A stretch of DNA of 11,508 nt, from NCBI GenBank assembly GCA_963205035.1, contig CAUJII010000033.1, positions 1 to 11,508 on the forward strand, read 5' to 3'. Source of the DNA: Spirochaetota bacterium (GTDB lineage: Bacteria > Spirochaetota > Leptospiria > Turneriellales > Turneriellaceae). A model generated the notes under the pieces. It saw only the letters and a list, made by a program, of their open reading frames with translations. It did no database searches and was not told where the DNA came from. Positions within the stretch are counted from its first letter, which is position 1, and every line of letters starts with the position of its first letter. The translations under genes and the position numbers were made by a program. Shown here in pieces: positions 5,882 through 11,508 of the stretch.

Positions 5882-7984
5882 TTATTTTACCGTCTGCGCC
5901 AAAATTTCTGCAAGGTCCATCGTACGCACTGTTTCTTCTTCGAGTGACTTTGTGCCGTCGCCTATCATCGTGATACAGAAAGGGCATGCACTCGCAACGA
6001 CTTGCGCTTCGGTGGCCAGAAGCTGCTTCGTTCTTTTGACGTTGACGCGCTCTGCTTTGATCCCGAGTTTATCGAGTTCTTCTTGAGGGCGTGGTTTTTC
6101 TTCTTCTTTCCACATTTGTGCGCCACCCGCACCGCAGCAGAGGCCGTTTTCGCGGTTGTTGACAGGTTCGATCACTTTCGCACCGGTCGCTTTTTCAATA
6201 ACCGAACGCGGCGCGTCGTAGTTATCGTTGTAGCGGCCCAAATAGCACGAGTCGTGGTAGGTGACGCTACCAAATTCTTTCGCCTTCGTTTCATCGACTT
6301 GGAGCTTTTCTTCTTTAACGAGCTTATCTAAAAACGTCGAATGGTGTTCAATCTCGAAGTTGCCGCCTAATTGCGGGTATTCGTTCTTAATTGTGTTGAA
6401 ACAATGCGGGCAAGCTGTTACAATTTTCTTGACGTTATAGTTATTCAGAGTCTGAATATTCATATTCGCCAGAGTTTGGAAAAGGTATTCGTTACCGCCG
6501 CGTCGGGCAGAGTCGCCCGTGCAATTTTCTTCATTACCCAAAATGCCATATTTCACGTCGGCCTTGTCGAGAAGCCCTGCAAACGATTTGGCAATTTTTT
6601 TGTTACGGTCGTCGAAAGCGCCTGCGCACCCCACCCAAAAAAGAACGTCGGGGTTGTCGCCTTCTTCTTTCCACTGCGCCATCGTCTTGATGTTCAATCC
6701 CTCCGCCCATTCTTCGCGCTTATGCGCACCGATGCCCCAGGGGTTCGATTGGTTTTCCATATTACCAAACGCTGTTTGGAGTTCGCCGGGAAGCGCGCCT
6801 TCGGAAAGGACAAGCGCGCGGCGCATCGCGATGATGGCGTCGACTTGGTTATTCCCCACGGGGCACGCTTCGACGCAGGCATAGCACGTTGTACATGCCC
6901 AAAGCGATTCTTGCTGCGAGTAATTATCGATTACGCGCAGTTCGGGCATTGCCGCGATTTCCTCGTCTGTCTTGCCGGCCTTTTTTGCCGCGTCGACTTT
7001 GCCCATCTGTTCCATGAGCGCATGCTTCAAATCGACCATGATGGATTTGGGATTGAGAAGTTTACCGGTTTGATTTGCAGGGCATTCAATCGTGCAACGC
7101 CCACACTCGATGCAGCTTAAGCCGTTCAGGTGGTCTTTCCACGTAAAATCTTGTACGTTTGCAGAGCCCCAAACAGTCGCAGTCTCTGTGTCCAGGTAAG
7201 AAAGTTGTCCTTTAGGTGTTTCCTTTTCAAACCAGAAGTTGACAGGAGCCCAGATAAGGTGTGCGTGTTTTGAGTTCGGGACAAAAGCCATGAACGCAAA
7301 GACAGTCATGATATGTGTCCACCATCCGCCGATGTACCAGTAGCCGGCTGTAGAACTGGTAATACCACAAGCCGAAAGGAGTGAAACCATGCCCCAGCGA
7401 ATCGGTGACAGATGTGTATGGTTCAGGTTAATCGCATGCGCTGCATCGGCAACGAGAGTCGAAACCATGAGTAGGGAAATCATTCCAATGACAATCATCG
7501 ATTGCATCGAAGGGCGATCGAGCTCGTAAGCGCGGTAAACCCAGCGGCGTAGCGCGAAGAAGAGAAGACCTACGAGAACAAGAATAGAGAACACATCGAG
7601 CGCGTATTCATAGACGTATGCAAAATTTGGAATGATTTGGCCAATCAGATGGGGAATCGAGAATTCATAACCGGTTGTGCCGACCCAAGGCATTGGGAGT
7701 GGGCCGAAAAAACCGCCGATGAGTTGGCTTGTTGTGTGTGCACCGTAGACGAGAAAACCGTAGAAGATGAAAACGTGCGCCAAACCGCGCACTGGACGCT
7801 TCATGAGCTTTTTTTGCAAAAGTACATTGATAATAACATTGTAGACACGCGACAGGATAGACGATTTGATTTCGTGGGGTTGGCCTAATTTGGCATACCG
7901 CCAGAACTTGCGCACTGTATAACCGGCGTAACCGAACGACAGCACAAACGCAACGCTGAAAATGGCAATTTGTAGGATTTCCAT
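5882..7984 (-). CDS. Membrane-bound Fe-S oxidoreductase, NarI-like plus HdrD/GlpC-like (possible EtfAB:quinone oxidoreductase)
   Basis: 700 residues from the chosen ATG. Residues 1 to about 250 hold several membrane helices with spaced histidines (HVFIFYGF, GAHT, AHAINLNHTH, WWTHIMTVF), as in b-haem NarI-like subunits. A soluble part follows with two 4Fe-4S motifs: C291-x2-C294-x2-C297-x3-C301-P and C364-x2-C367-x2-C370-x3-C374-P. Then come two CCG domains as in heterodisulfide reductase: C453, C488 (NCTGD, second cysteine of the pair replaced), C525-x2-C528; and C580, C616-C617, C667-x2-C670. This order fits the membrane Fe-S oxidoreductases that link electron-transfer flavoprotein to menaquinone (EMO type) and is also seen in GlpC/HdrD relatives. 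Substrate cannot be read from sequence; no etf genes are in view, and GlpD normally needs no such partner. The frame is open to 8101, but that part is AT-rich leader and foldback DNA, and membrane helix 1 begins right after MEILQ. Quinone-linked function is inferred. Confidence 0.88.
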   Translation of the reverse strand: MEILQIAIFSVAFVLSFGYAGYTVRKFWRYAKLGQPHEIKSSILSRVYNVIINVLLQKKLMKRPVRGLAHVFIFYGFLVYGAHTTSQLIGGFFGPLPMPWVGTTGYEFSIPHLIGQIIPNFAYVYEYALDVFSILVLVGLLFFALRRWVYRAYELDRPSMQSMIVIGMISLLMVSTLVADAAHAINLNHTHLSPIRWGMVSLLSACGITSSTAGYWYIGGWWTHIMTVFAFMAFVPNSKHAHLIWAPVNFWFEKETPKGQLSYLDTETATVWGSANVQDFTWKDHLNGLSCIECGRCTIECPANQTGKLLNPKSIMVDLKHALMEQMGKVDAAKKAGKTDEEIAAMPELRVIDNYSQQESLWACTTCYACVEACPVGNNQVDAIIAMRRALVLSEGALPGELQTAFGNMENQSNPWGIGAHKREEWAEGLNIKTMAQWKEEGDNPDVLFWVGCAGAFDDRNKKIAKSFAGLLDKADVKYGILGNEENCTGDSARRGGNEYLFQTLANMNIQTLNNYNVKKIVTACPHCFNTIKNEYPQLGGNFEIEHHSTFLDKLVKEEKLQVDETKAKEFGSVTYHDSCYLGRYNDNYDAPRSVIEKATGAKVIEPVNNRENGLCCGAGGAQMWKEEEKPRPQEELDKLGIKAERVNVKRTKQLLATEAQVVASACPFCITMIGDGTKSLEEETVRTMDLAEILAQTVK

Positions 7985-8050
7985 AGGCGATGAATAATTA
8001 TTTAGGTCGACTGTAAAGTAACTATTGTAAGTGAATTGTAAATAGGGGTG
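7985..8050 (-). promoter_or_regulatory. AT-rich leader of the Fe-S oxidoreductase gene, candidate promoter
   Basis: Read on the minus strand, this AT-rich stretch holds TTTACA (8042-8037), a 16-base spacer and TACTTT (8020-8015), a poor sigma-70-like pair about 30 bases before the ATG. It also contains a short direct repeat of TTACAAT. It lies between the foldback element and the gene. No mapped start supports it, and the match is weak. Confidence 0.25.
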
Positions 8051-8265
8051 CGAGCCTGTGCGGGAACTCATTGATACAATTTTTTCTGCGCCAAAGTCCA
8101 CGCTAATCAGCGCAAATTCTCCCGCAAATCGTTCCGATTCGCTCGACGTGCGGCCGCAGACGCCCGGAATTCGCGCTGATTTGCTGTTTTCTCTAGCAAC
8201 GCGTGTTCTTTTCGCAGAAAAAATCGTCTTTTCGCATCGTTTGCACGAGTTCCCGCACAGGCTCG
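8051..8265. repeat. Foldback element: 215-bp interrupted inverted repeat with identical 19-bp ends
   Basis: The outer arms CGAGCCTGTGCGGGAACTC (8051-8069) and its exact reverse complement (8247-8265) match 19 of 19. The second arms, 8079-8103 and 8201-8224, start with an exact 12-base match (ATTTTTTCTGCG) and share 21 bases in all with one gap. The third arms, AATCAGCGCAAATTC (8105-8119) and GAATTCGCGCTGATT (8167-8181), match 14 of 15. A 47-base centre includes the palindrome TGCGGCCGCA (8149-8158). About 54 base pairs can form in nested order with unequal side loops. The element begins at the base next to the stop codon of the 8266-10311 gene and would lie in its 3' untranslated RNA. No coding frame, transposase or clear target-site duplication is seen. 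It may be a MITE-like or REP-like element, a structured RNA, or two opposed copies of one repeat. Confidence 0.8.
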
Positions 8266-10311
8266 TTACCGAATCAGCTTAACGATCATCTCAAGCTTTT
8301 CAGCGACTTCCATGACTTCCTGAACCTTGCTTTTGAAGATGACAAGCGCTGTGTCGGAAATCTCTTTCTTGACAATCTTCTTGCCACGGATTTGCCCCAA
8401 GAGCGCTTCGGTAAGGCGTGGGTCGGCGGTTTCGAGAAGTACGATGCTTTCTTCGATGATGACGATGGGGAGGTCGCGGCTCCACTCGGTGAGGTTGAAG
8501 TCGAGAGCCTGCGGAATGCCGCTGCGGGTTGTGCGATTGAGGAGGTCTTTGAACGATTCGATCGGGTTGCCGAGCATCACCCCGGTTTGGATCGATTCTT
8601 TTGTCAGCACAAAGTTATAGATTTTGTCGAATTCCTTGAGGTCGGCGAACGATTTGAGTAGGTGCAAGTCGTGCAGAGAAATTTTTTCAGGGATTGCCAC
8701 AAGGGTGCCATCGGCGTTCAGGATGATGGCCCCTTGGACGCTTTCTGCTTCGAGCGCATGGTCGTGGAAGAAATGGTTCCCGAGGTTGCTGACCGTCACA
8801 AAGCGTTTTGGATAGTCGACGCGCAATAGCCCCAAGAGGTACATATAAATCATCGAAGAGACAATCATGGAGCGCTGCGAGATATACGCATTCTTAAAAT
8901 CGCGCACCTTGAAGCCGGGAGTCATAATCACGCGCGAGCGGATGAGTTCCGCCAAGAGAACTTTGACAAACATGCCCTTGTTGTTTTCAACGAGCTTTAT
9001 GCACGTTTCGATCATCGGCATTTTGAAAAAGGGTAGGTCGATCGGTAAGAAAACTTCGTCACCCACCATCCGTTTTTCGGCGGCTTCTAAGATACGGTTG
9101 AACAGGTCGCGCAAGAGCTCTGCGGGTTCGCGTTTGAGGAACTCTTCATAGTTTTCGATGAGAACCACATTCTCGTCGCGTAAGTCGACAAGCTCGAAGA
9201 GTCGCAAGAGGGGAAGGATGATTTCGATTTGGTGCATCTGGCTTTTCTCAGGGAAAAGGTTGATGTCGATGTCGATGAGCGACGCTTCGGAACGCTTCAT
9301 GTCCGCTTGGCGTAGTTTTTCGGCTTGCGAGAGCGTGAGCCCTTTGTTCGATATAAAAAGAAGAAGCTTTTTTAGATTGAGCAAAAAGTCGAACCCGTTT
9401 TCGATGGTGCGTTCGGTCAGCTCTTTGACGTCGTTGCGCACGGGAAAAAGCGGGTTTCTTTTTAGGTAGTTAAAAAGCTCGACGGGGATTACAAGAATAC
9501 GCACAAAGCGCTCATCTATAAAGTAGATATCTTTCAAGAGTTGAAAAGCATCGAGCCTGCGGATGGTCTTCTCCAAAGGCAACTTTTGCTCGTCCATGAT
9601 GATGCGAGCGGCGTTAATTTCAATAATCCCACCGTTTGTGAACGCCTCGTCGATGAGCACCATTTCTTTTTCACTCAGAGTCTTCAAGGTCTTCTCGAGT
9701 GTTTCGTCTTTGAAAGCCTTTTCTGCGTATTCGCGCGGCTTTTTGCCCTTGCCGCCCAAAATGGCCAGATATTTAGGATCGATGTCTTGAGGCTCGGTTT
9801 GTTCGACCTCGCGGCGGATAGTTACCTGGAATTTTTCGCCCCGCGAATTCCCGTCGGTCGAAACGAGAGCACGGAATTCGTCGAACGGGATATATTTGTC
9901 GAGGTTGTTGGTAATCCGCTCACGATTTTTTTTCTGATAGAGCAGCATGATGTGCTTGAGGACTGCCAATTCTTTTTCGACATTGATCGGCTGGAGCTGG
10001 ATTTTTCGACTAATCTCGCCTAAAGTGAGTATCTGTTTTGTATTAAGGATAACTGCGAAGATTTTAACCTGAAGCGGAGTGAGCTTTTCTAAAACAGTCT
10101 TGAGATGGTAGGGATCGACAAAAGTCTTGAGCAAGAGCTGCACTATCGCCCGCTTGTCTGCCGGGGATTTGGGAATCGACCAAACCTCTGCGACCCTCAA
10201 GAGCTGCTCTTTTTCCAGTTTACCTAGCTCTTCGGGCAGCACAGCGGGTAGAATGCGTGGAATGAGACTGCTTGTAAAACGGTTTCTTGTTCTCGAAGGA
10301 GGGGCGCACAA
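8266..10311 (-). CDS. Protein with XPB/Ssl2-type helicase-associated domain, no helicase motor
   Basis: 681 residues from the TTG at 10311, chosen because AAGGA sits 6 bases before it; a TTG at 10332 and a GTG at 10242 also fit the frame and no ATG lies in the N-terminal region. The protein is mainly charged helical segments that look like successive winged-helix or helical units (for example LTPLQVKIFAVIL and LTLGEISRKIQLQPINVEKEL). Residues about 526-640 match my memory of the helicase-associated domain near XPB/Ssl2 (Helicase_C_3): a strand pair around LNADGTLVAIPEK, then a LLKSFADL helix, LTKESIQTGVMLGN, a leucine-rich helix ending in SGIPQAL, and a closing strand/helix pair. No Walker A or DEAD/DExH box is visible, so it is not itself a helicase. 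Such motor-less proteins are usually left as hypothetical; a DNA-related or scaffold role is only inferred. No signal peptide or membrane helix. It is divergent from pssA, 45 bases away, and its stop codon touches the foldback element. Confidence 0.8.
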   Translation of the reverse strand: MCAPPSRTRNRFTSSLIPRILPAVLPEELGKLEKEQLLRVAEVWSIPKSPADKRAIVQLLLKTFVDPYHLKTVLEKLTPLQVKIFAVILNTKQILTLGEISRKIQLQPINVEKELAVLKHIMLLYQKKNRERITNNLDKYIPFDEFRALVSTDGNSRGEKFQVTIRREVEQTEPQDIDPKYLAILGGKGKKPREYAEKAFKDETLEKTLKTLSEKEMVLIDEAFTNGGIIEINAARIIMDEQKLPLEKTIRRLDAFQLLKDIYFIDERFVRILVIPVELFNYLKRNPLFPVRNDVKELTERTIENGFDFLLNLKKLLLFISNKGLTLSQAEKLRQADMKRSEASLIDIDINLFPEKSQMHQIEIILPLLRLFELVDLRDENVVLIENYEEFLKREPAELLRDLFNRILEAAEKRMVGDEVFLPIDLPFFKMPMIETCIKLVENNKGMFVKVLLAELIRSRVIMTPGFKVRDFKNAYISQRSMIVSSMIYMYLLGLLRVDYPKRFVTVSNLGNHFFHDHALEAESVQGAIILNADGTLVAIPEKISLHDLHLLKSFADLKEFDKIYNFVLTKESIQTGVMLGNPIESFKDLLNRTTRSGIPQALDFNLTEWSRDLPIVIIEESIVLLETADPRLTEALLGQIRGKKIVKKEISDTALVIFKSKVQEVMEVAEKLEMIVKLIR

Positions 10312-10321
10312 AAATAATCCT
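10305..10321 (-). promoter_or_regulatory. Shine-Dalgarno deciding a TTG start
   Basis: On the minus strand AAGGA, 6 bases, then TTG at 10311-10309. This is the best ribosome binding site among the possible starts of the helicase-associated-domain gene. The other candidates (TTG at 10332, GTG at 10242) have none. Confidence 0.5.
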
Positions 10322-10356
10322 TGCCGCAGCAAGAAGCAAAACCACTCGTAAACTCA

Positions 10357-11124
10357 ATGTGGCGTGCAATTATACCCAATGCGTTTTCGATGGGTAATCT
10401 GGCGTTTGGCTTTTTTTCGATTGTCATCGCATCGCGGGCTTCGGGGAATAATTCCGAGAATTTTTTCTATTTTATCGCCGCTGGGCTTTGCATTATGCTC
10501 GCTGCGATTTTCGATGGGCTAGATGGTCCGCTTGCCCGGCTCTTCAAATCGCAGAGCCAATTAGGGGAACAACTCGACTCGTTGGCCGACTTGACGACTT
10601 TTGGCATCGCTCCAGGCTTTCTGATGTATAAAATGTATCTCTACCAAATCCTGGTGCATAAAAGCGTTTTCGGCACCCCTTGGGACATCCCCATCGGGAT
10701 GGCGATTGCTGTTGTGTTTCCGCTCTGTGCCGCGTTCCGTTTGGCGCGTTTTAACGTGCAGCACGAACCCGGCGCGTTTGTCGGACTCCCGTCGCCGGTA
10801 GCAGGGCTTATTATCGCTCTATTGCCTCTTTATAATAACAACTCTCATTATATATCGCTCCCCATCGCGCTCACCATTTTTGTGGCAGTGGCATTCCTCA
10901 TGATTAGCAATGTCAAATACTCAAAACCACAATCCAAATTACGCGCACAATTTACCGTACTGCGTGCGATTGGCTTCATTGCGATTCTGTCTGTGCTCAT
11001 TTATCGATTTAATCTTTACTTTGTCGTTTTTGGTGTCGTTATTCTATATGCAGCGTCGGGACTTTTTGCGATGGTTCTTCACCTGTTGCAAAAATTGCGC
11101 TACAAGGTTGTGTCGGGGGATTAA
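10357..11124 (+). CDS. pssA: CDP-diacylglycerol-serine O-phosphatidyltransferase (phosphatidylserine synthase)
   Basis: Transfers a phosphatidyl group from CDP-diacylglycerol to L-serine, giving phosphatidylserine, the precursor of phosphatidylethanolamine; an inner-membrane enzyme. 255 residues with about six to eight hydrophobic helices. The full CDP-alcohol phosphatidyltransferase motif is present: D56-G57-x2-A60-R61-x8-G70-x3-D74-x3-D78, in the order DGLDGPLAR and GEQLDSLADLTTFG, the aspartates being the metal and catalytic residues. The N-terminal IPNAFSMGNLAFGF and the LDSLADLTTFGIAP segment are typical of the serine-specific membrane (Bacillus-type) group rather than PgsA. Start: ATG at 10357, two residues before the hydrophobic run; a TTG 36 bases upstream would add 12 polar residues and would overlap the likely start signals of the divergent gene. 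There is no decarboxylase gene in view, but the next gene starts 3 bases after the stop. Confidence 0.93.
   Translation: MWRAIIPNAFSMGNLAFGFFSIVIASRASGNNSENFFYFIAAGLCIMLAAIFDGLDGPLARLFKSQSQLGEQLDSLADLTTFGIAPGFLMYKMYLYQILVHKSVFGTPWDIPIGMAIAVVFPLCAAFRLARFNVQHEPGAFVGLPSPVAGLIIALLPLYNNNSHYISLPIALTIFVAVAFLMISNVKYSKPQSKLRAQFTVLRAIGFIAILSVLIYRFNLYFVVFGVVILYAASGLFAMVLHLLQKLRYKVVSGD
11115..11120 (+). promoter_or_regulatory. Ribosome binding site inside the end of pssA
   Basis: GGGGGA ends 7 bases before the ATG at 11128 and overlaps the last pssA codons. This supports translation of the next gene from the same message. Confidence 0.4.
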
Positions 11125-11127
11125 TTC

Positions 11128-11508
11128 ATGTTACGAAAATTTTTTTTAGTTCTCTGTATCTTTAGCCTCGCCACACTGCCGCTCTTTCCCGAAGAAAAGA
11201 CCGCCGCAGAAGGGGCAGAGACTCAGCCCGCAACAAAGAGCGCCCCGGCAGATAAACCTGAAGAATCGAATGGAGTAGTTACTCCCAAACCCCAACCAGA
11301 AGCCAATGCCGCCGCAGTCGAAAAAAACGAGAAAAGTGAGAAATCCAAAAAGCCGACAAGGAAACGCCACACCATAAAAATGGCAGAGGGTGAAGAAGAA
11401 GCTCCACCGCCCGAGAAAAATCCCGCCGATTATCAACTCAGCAACCGCAAATTGCTCGAAGCGTACACAAGCGTCGATCTTCGTCCTTATGACCGGGGCG
11501 AGCACATG
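11128..11508 (+). CDS. Exported protein of unknown function, N-terminal part (cut by window end)
   Basis: 127 codons are visible with no stop before the window end. MLRKFFLVLCIFSLATLPLF is a standard signal peptide, probably cut close to the FPEEK segment; no cysteine follows the hydrophobic core, so it is not a lipoprotein. Residues about 23-98 are low-complexity and rich in Ala, Pro, Glu and Lys (clusters such as EKSEKSKKPTRKR and EGEEEAPPPEK), which suggests a disordered linker in the periplasm. From about residue 100 (YQLSNRKLLEAYTSVDLRPYD) it begins to look folded, but the domain is cut off and I cannot name it. It starts 3 bases after the pssA stop with GGGGGA as ribosome binding site, so it is probably co-transcribed with pssA. 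Confidence is high that it is coding, nil on function. Confidence 0.75.
   Translation, partial: MLRKFFLVLCIFSLATLPLFPEEKTAAEGAETQPATKSAPADKPEESNGVVTPKPQPEANAAAVEKNEKSEKSKKPTRKRHTIKMAEGEEEAPPPEKNPADYQLSNRKLLEAYTSVDLRPYDRGEHM

Noticed and set aside
6371..7120. Long open frame on the plus strand inside the Fe-S oxidoreductase
   Set aside because: Opposite the cysteine motifs of a clear family; no start signal and no recognisable domain.
7985..8101. N-terminal extension of the Fe-S oxidoreductase up to 8101
   Set aside because: The extension is translated from AT-rich leader and from the foldback arm and has no family-like content; the first membrane helix begins just after ATG 7984.
8149..8158. 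Palindrome TGCGGCCGCA as an operator
   Set aside because: It lies in the centre of the foldback, where a small palindrome is expected as the loop tip; no second copy was seen in the window.
8051..8265. Foldback as a simple rho-independent terminator or a CRISPR/IS fragment
   Set aside because: The stem is far too long and interrupted, no U-run follows, there are no regularly spaced repeats, and no transposase remnant is seen in any frame.
10321..10356. TTG at 10321 as an upstream start for pssA, with AAGGAGG at 10296-10302
   Set aside because: The purine-rich site is 18 bases from the TTG, too far for normal use; the added 12 residues are polar and would run into the start region of the divergent gene. 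ATG 10357 sits right before the first conserved hydrophobic segment.

Overview
The window reads as chromosomal DNA of a diderm (Gram-negative-type) bacterium with roughly balanced base composition. It holds seven genes, two of them cut by the window edges, packed with short gaps. Evidence for an outer membrane is a predicted beta-barrel protein ending in phenylalanine and a lipoprotein with a loose lipobox. The mix of genes (lipid synthesis, a GlpD dehydrogenase, a CCG/Fe-S membrane oxidoreductase, a SUMF1-fold lipoprotein) and a short dispersed repeat with a GGGAACTC core remind me of the Leptospirales branch of spirochaetes (Leptospira/Turneriella-like). That placement is inference and no marker gene in the window proves it.

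Layout. 1-2058 (+): 3' part of a fusion protein, an acyltransferase of the plastid/chlamydial G3P-acyltransferase type joined to a GpsA-type NAD(P)-dependent glycerol-3-phosphate dehydrogenase. 2100-3035 (-): outer-membrane barrel protein, convergent with the fusion gene. 3036-3174: divergent intergenic stretch with two copies of a dispersed repeat. 3175-4053 (+): lipoprotein with a SUMF1/FGE-like domain that lacks the catalytic cysteines. 4131-5780 (+): FAD-dependent glycerol-3-phosphate dehydrogenase GlpD. 5845-5874: strong hairpin between convergent genes. 5882-7984 (-): membrane-bound Fe-S oxidoreductase with a NarI-like part, two 4Fe-4S motifs and two CCG domains. 8051-8265: a 215-bp foldback (long interrupted inverted repeat) whose end abuts the next stop codon. 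8266-10311 (-): large protein with an XPB/Ssl2-type helicase-associated domain but no helicase motor. 10357-11124 (+): phosphatidylserine synthase PssA. 11128-end (+): start of an exported Pro/Ala/Glu/Lys-rich protein, co-oriented with pssA and 3 bases behind it.

How the genes work together. Three genes share glycerol-3-phosphate/phospholipid metabolism. The fusion protein would make G3P from dihydroxyacetone phosphate and acylate it. PssA acts later, on CDP-diacylglycerol. GlpD would oxidise G3P back to dihydroxyacetone phosphate and pass electrons to quinone. The Fe-S oxidoreductase convergent with glpD is a second quinone-linked dehydrogenase component, perhaps for electron-transfer flavoprotein and fatty-acid oxidation. 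The window contains no phage, transposase, CRISPR or tRNA/rRNA signature. The least explained parts are the fusion enzyme with altered substrate-binding residues and the foldback with its dispersed repeat family.
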